Counted from the stretch's first letter, positions 37,474 through 46,120 are shown. The stretch: 64,000 bases of DNA from Parachitinimonas caeni (GCF_030129945.1 NZ_JARRAF010000003.1:186001-250000); one strand, 5' to 3'. A program made the numbers and translations. The notes: generated from the letters alone by a model not told the origin.

Positions 37474-39702
37474 ATGTGGAATACGATCAAGAAGCACTGG
37501 CTACAACTCACACTCAGTGTGATGGTTCTGGTCTATCTGCTTGGCTATGCCGGCGGCTACTGGACACCGCATGCGTTGCGGCAATTTGATCTATGGCTCT
37601 ACGATGCCCGAATGGTCGCCACCATGCCGGGCACCGTTGATCCGCGTGTAGTCATTGTCGATATCGACGAAAAGAGTCTGGCCAAACTGGGAAGATGGCC
37701 CTGGCGACGCGATATCGTTGCCAAGCTGGTAGATCAGTTGTTTGACCGCTATCAGGTTGGTGTAGTCGGGTTTGACGTGGTATTTGCCGAGCCTGACGAT
37801 AGTTCCGGTCTACGGGTCTTGCGGCAGCTGGCGCAGACCGACCTCAAATCCAGTACAGACTACCTCGCGCTGTTACCCGAGCTGGAAAAGCGTTACGACT
37901 ACGATCAACTCCTCGCGGAGCGTCTGAAGGGACGCCAGATCGTCCTTGGCTACTACTACAACGTGGCAGATTCTCCGCGCTCAGGACAGCTGCCCAAGCC
38001 CGTGTTGCCTGCAGGGATGTTCAAAGGACGCGATATTCTGGTGGATGTTGCCAAAGGTTATGGCGCCAATCTGCCCATCCTTGCGCAGAGCGCTGCAACG
38101 GGCGGCCACTTCGTCCCCTCCAGTGATATTGACGGTGTAACCCGTAAAGTCGGGAATCTGGTTGAAATCGACGGTCAATATTACGAATCCCTGTCGATGG
38201 CCATGGTCCGAGCCGTGCTTGGCAATCCTCCGATTGAGCCCCATTACCCCAAGCCACTTTTCGGCAAAAGCTACAACGTTATGGAGTCGCTGCGCGTGGG
38301 ACCGATTTCGATCCCCGTCGATGACCAAGGCAAATCCCTGATCCCTTATCGCGGCCGCAATGGCAGCTTTCCTTATGTTTCGGCGTCCGACGTCTATGAG
38401 GGCACCGTTGACCTCAACAAACTCAAGGGGCGGCTAGTGCTGCTCGGTACAACAGCCCCCGGTCTCAAGGACTTGCGGGTATCGCCAGTTGGCCCGGTAT
38501 ACCCCGGTGTCGAAATTCATGCCAATCTGATCTCGGGAATGCTTGATGGCGCCATTCCCGATCACCCTCTCTATATCAGCGGCGCAGAAATCCTGCAGCT
38601 GCTGTTTCTTGGGATTGTTCTGTCGATTGTGCTGGTCGTACTCGACCCATTCAAAGCGTCAATTACCACAGGGGTTTTGCTGATATTGGTAGTAACCGGC
38701 AATTTCCTGCTTTGGCGAAAGGCTAATGTCGCCTTTCCGCTCGCCAGTGCCATTACGCTGATTACCGTGCTATTTGCACTGAACATGGCTTATGGCTATT
38801 TCTTCGAGGCCCGTAAAAAGCGGCAAATGGCCAGCCTTTTCGGTCAATATGTCCCGCCTGAATTGGTAGGAAAAATGGCCGAAGACCCTGAAAAATATAC
38901 GATGGATGGTCAGAGCCGAGAATTGACGGTGCTGTTTTCGGATGTTCGCAGCTTTACCACCATTTCAGAGAGCATGGATCCCAAAGAACTCTCCCGATTC
39001 ATGAATGAATTTCTGACCACGCTGTCTGAAGTCATCCGCAGTAAATATCTGGGCACTATCGATAAATACATGGGTGACTGCGTGATGGCATTCTGGGGTG
39101 CCCCGATATACGACCCTGACCATGCCACCAATGCCGTGCTGGCCGGTATAGAGATGCAACGTGCAATTGCCGAACTCGGGCCTAAACTGAAAGAAAAGGG
39201 CTGGCCAGAAATTCATATCGGTGTGGGGATCAACACCGGCAGGATGACGGTTGGCGACATGGGATCGCAGATTCGCAAGGCGTATACCGTCATGGGAGAT
39301 GCGGTAAACCTGGCATCACGCCTTGAGGGAATTACCAAGCAATATGGAGTCGGCATGATCGTAGGCGAAGCAACCCGAAACGCCGTGGGCGACACAGTCA
39401 TCTTCCGCGAACTGGATCGGGTGAAGGTCAAAGGCAAGGAAGACCCGGTCGCCATCTTCGAGCCGGTAGGCCGCAAGGAAAATGTCGATAAAGCCGTACA
39501 GAATCAGATCCAGCTATTTCACCAAGCGCTCAAGCACTACCGGACACAAAACTGGGACATGGCTGAACTTCAACTCATCAACCTAAAAAAGCAGCAACCC
39601 GATTGCAAACTCTATTCAGTCTATCTCGACCGCATCAAGAATTTCCGTCACACCCCTCCGCCACCCAACTGGGATGGGGTTTACGAATTCGATACGAAAT
39701 AG
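37474..39702 (+). CDS. CHASE2-domain class III adenylate/guanylate cyclase
   Basis: Membrane receptor cyclase, about 742 residues. One N-terminal helix (6-28) is followed by a CHASE2 sensor (30-360, VVIVDIDEKSLAKLGRWPWRR), three helices (362-442) and a catalytic class III domain (about 483-655). Metal Asp residues are in LFSDVRSFT and DKYMGDCVM. Lys in DKYMGD and Thr in YTVMGD match adenylate rather than guanylate specificity, and NLASRLE carries the transition-state Asn and Arg. The start is uncertain; ATG 37402 would add 24 residues. It is paired with a phosphodiesterase. Confidence 0.92.
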   Translation: MWNTIKKHWLQLTLSVMVLVYLLGYAGGYWTPHALRQFDLWLYDARMVATMPGTVDPRVVIVDIDEKSLAKLGRWPWRRDIVAKLVDQLFDRYQVGVVGFDVVFAEPDDSSGLRVLRQLAQTDLKSSTDYLALLPELEKRYDYDQLLAERLKGRQIVLGYYYNVADSPRSGQLPKPVLPAGMFKGRDILVDVAKGYGANLPILAQSAATGGHFVPSSDIDGVTRKVGNLVEIDGQYYESLSMAMVRAVLGNPPIEPHYPKPLFGKSYNVMESLRVGPISIPVDDQGKSLIPYRGRNGSFPYVSASDVYEGTVDLNKLKGRLVLLGTTAPGLKDLRVSPVGPVYPGVEIHANLISGMLDGAIPDHPLYISGAEILQLLFLGIVLSIVLVVLDPFKASITTGVLLILVVTGNFLLWRKANVAFPLASAITLITVLFALNMAYGYFFEARKKRQMASLFGQYVPPELVGKMAEDPEKYTMDGQSRELTVLFSDVRSFTTISESMDPKELSRFMNEFLTTLSEVIRSKYLGTIDKYMGDCVMAFWGAPIYDPDHATNAVLAGIEMQRAIAELGPKLKEKGWPEIHIGVGINTGRMTVGDMGSQIRKAYTVMGDAVNLASRLEGITKQYGVGMIVGEATRNAVGDTVIFRELDRVKVKGKEDPVAIFEPVGRKENVDKAVQNQIQLFHQALKHYRTQNWDMAELQLINLKKQQPDCKLYSVYLDRIKNFRHTPPPPNWDGVYEFDTK

Positions 39703-39715
39703 GCCGGAGATCAGC

Positions 39716-40483
39716 ATGCGCGTGAAAATACTCGGATGCAGCGGCGGTATTGGCGGAACGCTCAGAACCACTTCGATGCTGCTCGACGGCAAAATCCTGA
39801 TCGACGCAGGTACGGGTGTTGGCGATCTATCCGTCGCAGAACTGGCTGCGATTGATCACATCTTCATCACCCATGCCCATCTGGATCACGTTGCCATGCT
39901 GCCCTTGCTGGTCGATACGGTTGGCGCCCTGCGTACCAGCCCGATTGTGGTTCATGCCAGCCAGGCCACGCTTGATATTCTGAAAGCGCATATTTTCAAC
40001 TGGCTCATCTGGCCGGATTTCAGCGAAATTCCATCCGTCCAGGCCCCATTCATGCAGTTTGCCGCCTTCGAAGAAGGCGAAGTCTTCCCGCTGGATGGAG
40101 GGGGACGGATTGTTGCCCTGCCCGCATTGCATACAGTCCCAGCTGTTGGTTACCAATTGGATAGCGGCGCCGCCAGCTTGGTTTTCAGTGGCGACACCAC
40201 CGTAAACGATGCCTTCTGGCCCGTCGTCAATGCCATTACCAACCTGCGCTACCTGATTATTGAAACAGCTTTCTGTAACCGCGAAATCAAGCTGGCGGAA
40301 GCTTCCAAGCATTTATGCCCAAGCATGCTGGCAGATGAACTGTCCAAGCTGCATCGTCCCGCTGAGGTCTTCATCACCCACCTGAAACCCGGTGAAATTG
40401 AGCTAACCATGCAGGAAATTGGGCAGGATGCGAGCCAGCACAGTCCACAGATGCTTTATAACAGCCAGATTTTCGACTTCTGA
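39716..40483 (+). CDS. MBL-fold class II cyclic-nucleotide phosphodiesterase
   Basis: Metallo-beta-lactamase-fold hydrolase of 255 residues, resembling class II 3',5'-cyclic-nucleotide phosphodiesterases. The metal motif is THAHLDHVAMLP, with further ligands likely in LPALHTVPAVGY, FSGDTT and the late FITHLKPGE. The N-terminal GCSGGIGGTLRTTSMLL strand fits this family. ATG 39716 has GGAG 6 bases upstream. It lies 13 bases after the CHASE2 cyclase, so synthesis and breakdown of the same nucleotide (probably cAMP) may be encoded together. Confidence 0.88.
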   Translation: MRVKILGCSGGIGGTLRTTSMLLDGKILIDAGTGVGDLSVAELAAIDHIFITHAHLDHVAMLPLLVDTVGALRTSPIVVHASQATLDILKAHIFNWLIWPDFSEIPSVQAPFMQFAAFEEGEVFPLDGGGRIVALPALHTVPAVGYQLDSGAASLVFSGDTTVNDAFWPVVNAITNLRYLIIETAFCNREIKLAEASKHLCPSMLADELSKLHRPAEVFITHLKPGEIELTMQEIGQDASQHSPQMLYNSQIFDF

Positions 40484-40544
40484 CGGCATGTAATCCCACC
40501 GCCTGCCGTCTTGTTTGCCGGATTCTTTGCAATCGAGAGAGAGA

Positions 40545-42923
40545 ATGAGCCAACCCGAATCGGCAGCCCGCCCGGCCAGTGACCCGGAACTGAGTATCGA
40601 GCTGCAATTCACGCGCAGTCTGCAAGCCGTCGCCAACAAAATCCATGCGACGTCGGACATTGATGAAATCATGCTCGAAGTCAGCCAGGCCATCTGCGAC
40701 TTGTTCAACGCAGACCGACTCACCATCTATATTTCTACTGAAGATGGCGGCTCCATCATTTCCAAGGTCAAAACCGGGCTGAACTCATTCAAAGACCTCA
40801 AGCTTCCGATCAACGAGCAAAGTGTAGCCGGCTATGTGGCCAACCATCGCCGCATGGTAAACATCCGTGACGTATACGATGCGGCAGAACTGAAATCTTA
40901 CAGCCCGAATCTGAATTTCTTGCAGGAGGTCGATAAGCGCACGGGTTACCGGACGAAGCAAATGCTGGTTGGCCCGATTCTTGAGGAAAAAACCGGCAAC
41001 TTGGCCGGAGTGGTGCAGATCATCAACAACCGGGCCGGACGCCCCTTTCCTGCCCTCGCCGAGAAAGGCTTGGTGGAACTGTGCAAAACACTGGCCATCG
41101 CCCTCAAGCTTCGTCAGCAATCTTCTCGCTTTGTCGCCCGCACCAAGTACGACTATCTGGTTGCGGATGGCGTTATCGTCGCTACCGAGCTTGAAACAGC
41201 CATTCGATCTGCCCGCGAACATGGCGTAGACATCGAAGATCTATTACTGCGCGAGTTCCAGGTCACGCCTGCTGCCTTGGGGCAATCACTTTCGAAATTC
41301 TTTGGCGTGCCTTATGAGCCATTCAAGGCAGAACGCGTAAAGCCACTGGACCTGTTGCGCTCTTTTAAGCGGGACTTCGCCGAAAGCAGCCAGTGGCTGC
41401 CGGTGGAAGATGGCAAGGAAGGATTGATCGTCATCACAACCGACCCCGAAAAGGTCCGTGGTGGCCGCTTGGTAAACCAAGTATTCCCAGGTAAGACCAT
41501 TGCCTATCACGTCTGCAGCCAGCGGGAGTTTGTGCAGACGCTCAATCTGTTTTATGGGGGCGCCGAAGCAGATGGTGGGGCATCTATCGGTGAGCTGCTA
41601 TCCAACCTCGACGAAGGGGATGACGAAAATGACAGCGTCAGTGCCGAAGCGCTCTCGCTGGCAGCCGACAACGAACTCGTCAAGCTGGTCAACAAGATCA
41701 TTGTCGATGCTTACAACATGGGGGCATCCGACATTCATATCGAGCCGTACCCCGGCAAAGCCAAGACCGAAATCCGCTTCCGGCGAGATGGTTCTTTGCA
41801 GCCATACATCGAGGTGCCGTCCTCTTATCGCGAACCCTTGGTGACGCGACTCAAGATCATGTGTGATCTTGATATTTCGGAACGACGCAAACCGCAAGAC
41901 GGCAAGATCAAGTTCAAGAAGTTCGGGCCATTGGATATTGAACTGCGGGTCGCCACCATCCCATCAGCCGGCGGGATGGAAGACGTAGTCATGCGGATTC
42001 TGGCTTCCGGCGAACCCATCCCGCTCGACAAAATGGGTTTCTCGAAGCGCAACGAAACCAACCTGAAGTCGGTCATCTCAAAGCCTTATGGCCTGTTTTT
42101 CGTCTGCGGCCCCACGGGTTCTGGTAAAACCACCACCCTGCACTCGGTGCTCAAACACCTGAACACCCCGGAAACTAAGATCTGGACTGCGGAAGATCCG
42201 GTTGAAATCACGCAAAAGGGTTTGCGGCAAGTACAGATGAACCCAAAGGCTGGGCTGACCTTTGCCGTTGCAATGAAAGCATTTTTGCGCGCCGATCCGG
42301 ATGTGATCATGGTCGGTGAAATGCGAGACAAAGAGACCACCTCCACCGGTATCGAGGCCTCGCTAACAGGCCACCTGGTGCTTGCAACCCTGCATACCAA
42401 CAGTGCACCCGAATCAATCATCCGCTTGCTCGATATGGGTATGGACCCTTTCAACTTTGCCGATGCTTTGCTGGGCATCCTGGCGCAACGTCTGGCCAAG
42501 CGACTTTGCAAGTGCAAGCAGGCTTACCAGCCTGAAGAAGCGGAAATGCAAATGATGCTGCGCGAGTATTCTGAAGAATTGCTTGGTACGACATCGTGGC
42601 TAGCCGAGCCGGAGAAGCAGAAACAAGCACTCAAAGAAGAATGGTTACAACAATTCAGCGACAAAGATGGGAAGCTGACGCTGTACAAGCCCGTTGGCTG
42701 CGATGCCTGTGCAGGCACCGGCTATAAGGGGCGCGTTGGCCTGCACGAATTACTGGTTGGAACCGATCCGGTCAAAAAGAAAATTCAAGAACACGCGCGA
42801 GTCGCCGAGCTGTTTGCCGTGGCGTTGGAAGAAGGTATGCGTACCCTGAAGCAAGATGGCATCGAAAAAGTGCTGATGGGCATTACCGACATGCATCAGG
42901 TCAGGGCCGTCTGCATTAAGTAA
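40545..42923 (+). CDS. GAF-domain PilB/GspE-type ATPase
   Basis: Type II/IV secretion ATPase of 792 residues with an N-terminal GAF domain (about 30-185), a linker/MshEN-like region (200-345) and the motor domain. Walker A is GPTGSGKTTT (about 522), the Asp box includes TAEDPVEITQKGL, Walker B is DPDVIMVGEMRD, the His box ATLHTNSAPESIIRL. A tetra-cysteine zinc site is visible (LCKCKQ and CDACAGTGY), as in PilB. The GAF domain is not part of ordinary PilB and suggests small-ligand control. The start follows GAGAGAGA. It likely powers a type IV pilus or a related machine. Confidence 0.92.
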   Translation: MSQPESAARPASDPELSIELQFTRSLQAVANKIHATSDIDEIMLEVSQAICDLFNADRLTIYISTEDGGSIISKVKTGLNSFKDLKLPINEQSVAGYVANHRRMVNIRDVYDAAELKSYSPNLNFLQEVDKRTGYRTKQMLVGPILEEKTGNLAGVVQIINNRAGRPFPALAEKGLVELCKTLAIALKLRQQSSRFVARTKYDYLVADGVIVATELETAIRSAREHGVDIEDLLLREFQVTPAALGQSLSKFFGVPYEPFKAERVKPLDLLRSFKRDFAESSQWLPVEDGKEGLIVITTDPEKVRGGRLVNQVFPGKTIAYHVCSQREFVQTLNLFYGGAEADGGASIGELLSNLDEGDDENDSVSAEALSLAADNELVKLVNKIIVDAYNMGASDIHIEPYPGKAKTEIRFRRDGSLQPYIEVPSSYREPLVTRLKIMCDLDISERRKPQDGKIKFKKFGPLDIELRVATIPSAGGMEDVVMRILASGEPIPLDKMGFSKRNETNLKSVISKPYGLFFVCGPTGSGKTTTLHSVLKHLNTPETKIWTAEDPVEITQKGLRQVQMNPKAGLTFAVAMKAFLRADPDVIMVGEMRDKETTSTGIEASLTGHLVLATLHTNSAPESIIRLLDMGMDPFNFADALLGILAQRLAKRLCKCKQAYQPEEAEMQMMLREYSEELLGTTSWLAEPEKQKQALKEEWLQQFSDKDGKLTLYKPVGCDACAGTGYKGRVGLHELLVGTDPVKKKIQEHARVAELFAVALEEGMRTLKQDGIEKVLMGITDMHQVRAVCIK

Positions 42924-43139
42924 TAAGAGCCCTCCGAAGACATGGCAAGTAAATGGTTTTGCACTATACCTAGAGGCAGGCAAGCCGGGTTCCGCTGACG
43001 CTCCCGTTTCAGATCAGAACGGAGCATTAATTTGATACCTGGTCTTGCTGCGCATATCTGTAACATCCAGCCCTGAGCAAGCAGTCGCCCCTTATCTAGC
43101 CGCTGCCAGAGCGGCCCAGCGCTCGGCCAGGAGGCTTCT

Positions 43140-44723
43140 ATGTTGAACGTCACCGAGTTAATAGATCGACTGGAAAGACTCAACGCCATAGGTAGCGAGC
43201 TCTCGCGCGAGCGAGATGCCAGTCGTCTGCTTGAGCACATTCTGCTGGCCGCCAAAGAACTCGCCCACGCCGATGCAGGCACCTTGTATCTGGTCGTCGA
43301 TGGCAAACTGAAATTCGAGATCATCCGTACTGATTCATTGGGCATTGCCATGGGAGGCACCACAGGCGTCTCGATTCCCTTTCCGCCCATCCCTTTGTTT
43401 GATGCAGCGGGCAAACCCAATCGCAGCATGGTGGTTGCCTACTCGGTATTGCATGACCAGACCATCAATATTGCCGATGCGTATACCGAAGATGGCTTCG
43501 ACTTCGCCGGCACCCGTCGCTTTGACGCCAATACCGGCTACCGCTCAAAGTCATTCCTCACCGTTCCCCTCAAAAATCACGAAAACGAAATCATCGGTGT
43601 ACTTCAACTGATCAACGCCCAGGATGCGGCGGGCAATATCGTCCCCTTTGCCCACGCAGATCAGCGCCTGGTCGAATCGTTGGCCTCTCAAGCGGCCATT
43701 GCCCTTACTAACCGCCATTTGATTGACCAGCTGCAGGACTTGTTCGAATCATTAATTAACCTGATCAACACCGCGATTGACGACAAATCCCCCTACACTG
43801 GCGGGCACTGCGAACGGGTACCCGTTCTGACCATGCTGCTTGCCGATGCGGTCAACCGGGTTGACTGGGGCCCATTCAAAGACTTTCGCATGAGCGAGAA
43901 AGATCGATATGAGTTAAAAATCGCTGGTCTTTTACACGATTGCGGCAAAGTCACCACGCCCGTCCATGTTGTAGACAAGGCAACCAAGCTACAAACCATT
44001 TTCGACCGCATCGAACTGATTGACACACGGTTTGAAATCCTTAAACGAGACAGCTTGATTGCACACCTGCGAGGTAATATCGACGCAGCCACCCATGCTC
44101 GCAACCTTGAACAATATGATGCGGACAGGGAATTTCTCAGACATACCAACTTTGGCGGTGAATTCATGAATCGAGATGCCATCGCCAGAGTTCAGCAGAT
44201 CGCCAGTTATCAGTGGTCTGACGCAAACGGTCACACCGTGCCTTTTTTAAGTGACGAAGAAGTAGAAAACCTCTCGATTGCCAGAGGAACATTGACCAAT
44301 GCAGAACGGGAAATCATCAATCACCATATTGTGGTGACCATCAAGATGCTCGAAGCACTTCCTTGGCCAAGGCATCTCAAAAACGTGCCCGAATACGCCG
44401 GCGGACACCACGAACGGATGGATGGAAAAGGCTATCCGCGTGGATTAACCAGAGATCAAATGTCTGTTCAAGCGAGGACGATGGGCATTGCCGACATTTT
44501 CGAAGCACTCACCGCGCGCGACCGCCCCTACAAGCCAGGAAAAACACTATCCGAATCGCTCACCATTCTGGCGAGAATGGCAAAGGATCAGCATATCGAC
44601 CTGGACCTCTTCGAAGTATTCATCAAAGAGAAGGTCTACTTGGCCTACGCCAATATGTTTCTTGAGCCAGCGCAAATCGACGAAGTCGATGAAAGCGCGA
44701 TACTGACACTGTCCCGAGCCTGA
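43140..44723 (+). CDS. GAF and HD-GYP domain c-di-GMP phosphodiesterase
   Basis: A 527-residue cytoplasmic signalling protein. The GAF domain spans about 20-195 (YRSKSFLTVPLKNHENEI, LINAQDAAGN). The HD-GYP domain follows (about 205-500): the HD dyad in LLHDCGKVTTPVHVV and the GYP signature in HHERMDGKGYPRGL (about 423), with TALTARDRPYK-like motif ALTARDRPYKPGK. It should hydrolyse c-di-GMP. An insertion of about 100 residues lies between the HD and GYP parts (around 300-380). It follows the GAF-ATPase after 216 bases and precedes the prepilin genes. Confidence 0.93.
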   Translation: MLNVTELIDRLERLNAIGSELSRERDASRLLEHILLAAKELAHADAGTLYLVVDGKLKFEIIRTDSLGIAMGGTTGVSIPFPPIPLFDAAGKPNRSMVVAYSVLHDQTINIADAYTEDGFDFAGTRRFDANTGYRSKSFLTVPLKNHENEIIGVLQLINAQDAAGNIVPFAHADQRLVESLASQAAIALTNRHLIDQLQDLFESLINLINTAIDDKSPYTGGHCERVPVLTMLLADAVNRVDWGPFKDFRMSEKDRYELKIAGLLHDCGKVTTPVHVVDKATKLQTIFDRIELIDTRFEILKRDSLIAHLRGNIDAATHARNLEQYDADREFLRHTNFGGEFMNRDAIARVQQIASYQWSDANGHTVPFLSDEEVENLSIARGTLTNAEREIINHHIVVTIKMLEALPWPRHLKNVPEYAGGHHERMDGKGYPRGLTRDQMSVQARTMGIADIFEALTARDRPYKPGKTLSESLTILARMAKDQHIDLDLFEVFIKEKVYLAYANMFLEPAQIDEVDESAILTLSRA

Positions 44724-44886
44724 TTAACAACCTCCGACACGGACGTAAGGAGTTAGTAAGTGACAATCTTCGTCAAGATGTCTGCCATCCACCCACCTCG
44801 TTCATCTATCACAGAGAGCAATCACGCAGCGTCGATTCATGCAATCGCCATAATTGGCGGTATTTTTCCGCCCGCGGCTACCAACC

Positions 44887-44902
44887 TGGCATCCTAATTG
44901 CT
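44887..44902 (+). promoter_or_regulatory. Sigma-54 (RpoN) -24/-12 promoter for first short prepilin
   Basis: TGGCATCCTAATTGCT has GG and GC dinucleotides exactly 10 bases apart, matching the TGGCAC-N5-TTGCW consensus except for one base in the -24 element. It lies 32 bases before the ATG at 44934. Many type IV pilin genes are RpoN-dependent, and rpoN is in this window. Confidence 0.75.
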
Positions 44903-44933
44903 AAGAGTAGCTAGCTGTAAATTTGAGGTTCGG

Positions 44934-45116
44934 ATGAGACAAAGCAGTAAAGGCTTCACCCTGATTGAGCTGATGATAGTTATTGCAATCATCGGGATAT
45001 TGGCGGCGATTGCCATTACACAAACGCTCGGATACATCCGCCGTGCAGAAGACAAGGCCGCACAGTCAGATGCGCGTAACTTTTTAACCTCCGCCACCGC
45101 AGGGAGTAGCAACTAA
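44934..45116 (+). CDS. Short type IV prepilin (PilA-N-like), orphan copy
   Basis: A 60-residue prepilin. The leader MRQSSKG is cut before [20 protein letters not shown] by prepilin peptidase, giving a 53-residue mature chain with Glu5. Only the N-terminal helix is encoded, without the globular domain of ordinary pilins (about 140-160 residues). It shares [13 protein letters not shown] with the two cassette pilins but has [12 protein letters not shown] in place of [12 protein letters not shown]. No partner gene follows directly, and a stop codon ends the frame cleanly. The start follows TTCGG only, a weak ribosome-binding site. Expression is probably from the RpoN promoter. Confidence 0.85.
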   Translation: MRQSSKGFTLIELMIVIAIIGILAAIAITQTLGYIRRAEDKAAQSDARNFLTSATAGSSN

Positions 45117-45304
45117 CAATTCAGGACATTTGCATATTTTCTTTTTTGAGATATACTTATGCCTCTGATGAATTAAACTTAAAGTGACTTACAATAGATT
45201 GTTTTGCAAAGATTTCTCGCTCAAGCCAAGTAATTCAGCACCCACTCTAGCACGTCGTTAGTTCCGGTCGAATCCTGTTGCTTGTACTCACCGCAGATAT
45301 CTAT

Positions 45305-45329
45305 TGCTGGTAATTAACAATTACCAGCA
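45305..45329. promoter_or_regulatory. Perfect inverted repeat upstream of cassette 1
   Basis: TGCTGGTAATT (45305-45315) and AATTACCAGCA (45319-45329) form an 11-bp perfect palindrome around AAC. It has no following T-run. It could be an operator or a weak transcription barrier between the orphan prepilin and cassette 1. Confidence 0.5.
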
Positions 45330-45429
45330 TTCGAATCTTTTGCGATTAAAATCATTACTTATTAAAGATATTCTTTCAATAAGCAGAGTCACTTTATTGC
45401 GTTTAACTTTACATAAAAAGCAAATTTAT

Positions 45430-45458
45430 TTGCACGGTATAAAAATTTAAAGTAAAAT
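45430..45458 (+). promoter_or_regulatory. Sigma-70-like promoter of split-pilin cassette 1
   Basis: TTGCAC (45430-45435) and TAAAAT (45453-45458) are spaced by exactly 17 bases. The expected start site would leave about 45 bases of leader before the prepilin ATG at 45511. Confidence 0.55.
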
Positions 45459-45510
45459 AAGCTCACGAAATCAAAACTCAACCCACACTTTCATTTGAAA
45501 GGGAAACACA

Positions 45511-45693
45511 ATGAAGAAGTTGCAAAAAGGTTTTACCCTGATCGAACTGATGATCGTTGTTGCCATTATTGGTATTCTGGCTGCTATCGCAATTCCTCAA
45601 TTCAGCGAGTACCAGAAAAAGGGGCAAGATAAGGCCGCTCAATCTGACGCGCGTAATTTTTTGACTACCGCAGCATCAAACACCTCGAGCTAA
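45511..45693 (+). CDS. Short type IV prepilin (PilA-N-like), cassette 1
   Basis: A 60-residue prepilin with leader MKKLQKG and a 53-residue mature chain starting [20 protein letters not shown]. Glu5, Pro22, Phe24 and Tyr27 of classical pilins are present, and the chain ends soon after the helix ([14 protein letters not shown]). In Geobacter an equally short PilA-N pairs with a separate PilA-C. Here a small exported protein follows after 52 bases. AAAGGG precedes the ATG. The protein differs from the cassette 2 copy at one residue, although 31 codons differ synonymously, so it is under strong constraint and not a broken gene. Confidence 0.92.
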   Translation: MKKLQKGFTLIELMIVVAIIGILAAIAIPQFSEYQKKGQDKAAQSDARNFLTTAASNTSS

Positions 45694-45745
45694 TTGCGTT
45701 TTAGTTACTGACATTAACTCTTGCAAATTCAGGAAAGCTTTTAAA

Positions 45746-46120
45746 ATGGAAAAGAGCACTAAGATTGTTATTTTGGGTGGTGTAGTAGCGATGGGTTTGG
45801 CTACCGGTACTGCAAATGCAACCGCGGTAAGCGCCGCAGCATCAGCTACTGGTGCGGTGGCCACGTTTACTGTCCCAACAGGCACCGCCAGTGCTGGCGG
45901 TTTTGTAACCAACTCTTTCACCTTCAAGCTATCTAACAACGTATCCTTAGCCGCTCAGGATAGCAGCACCGCTGTAGCCGTAAGCTCGGCCAGCACAAAA
46001 GGGACTCGTGTTTTTGGCGGCAGCAGCAATGGCGGCGGCATTAAAGATTGCTCCGGCAGCAGCGTAGCCAATCCTGCTCCCAAAGCCACGCCAGATGCAG
46101 ACAAGGATGGCTGCTCCTAA
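45746..46120 (+). CDS. Small Sec-exported protein, proposed pilin globular subunit (PilA-C-like), cassette 1
   Basis: A 124-residue protein with a Sec signal peptide (MEKSTKIVILGGVVAMGLAT, cut after TANA). The mature part of about 99 residues is Ser/Thr/Ala/Gly-rich and beta-like: NSFTFKLSNNVSLAAQ, then AVAVSSASTKGTRVFGG. The only two cysteines (KDC and DGC) enclose about 20 C-terminal residues, like the disulfide-bonded D-loop of type IV pilins. That its sequence resembles pilin C-terminal domains is my reading, not a database result. It follows a short prepilin and is closed by a strong terminator, so the pair forms one transcription unit. Confidence 0.7.
   Translation: MEKSTKIVILGGVVAMGLATGTANATAVSAAASATGAVATFTVPTGTASAGGFVTNSFTFKLSNNVSLAAQDSSTAVAVSSASTKGTRVFGGSSNGGGIKDCSGSSVANPAPKATPDADKDGCS

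Larger units (their letters stand above)
45117..45510 (+). other. AT-rich spacer upstream of split-pilin cassette 1
   Basis: A 394-base AT-rich region without an ORF. It carries a perfect 25-base palindrome at 45305-45329 and a sigma-70-like promoter at 45430-45458. A CGGTCGAATCCTG sequence near 45270 resembles a tRNA T-arm but is not part of any cloverleaf I can draw. Confidence 0.5.

Noticed and set aside
45262-45290. T-arm-like sequence (CGGTCGAATCCTG) suggesting a tRNA or attachment site
   Set aside because: No acceptor, D or anticodon stem can be drawn around it, and no direct repeat of it was found near the cluster end.
44934-45693. Reading the short prepilins as truncated pilin pseudogenes
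   Set aside because: Three copies end at the same place, two are almost identical in protein despite many silent changes, and each of those two has a conserved partner gene.
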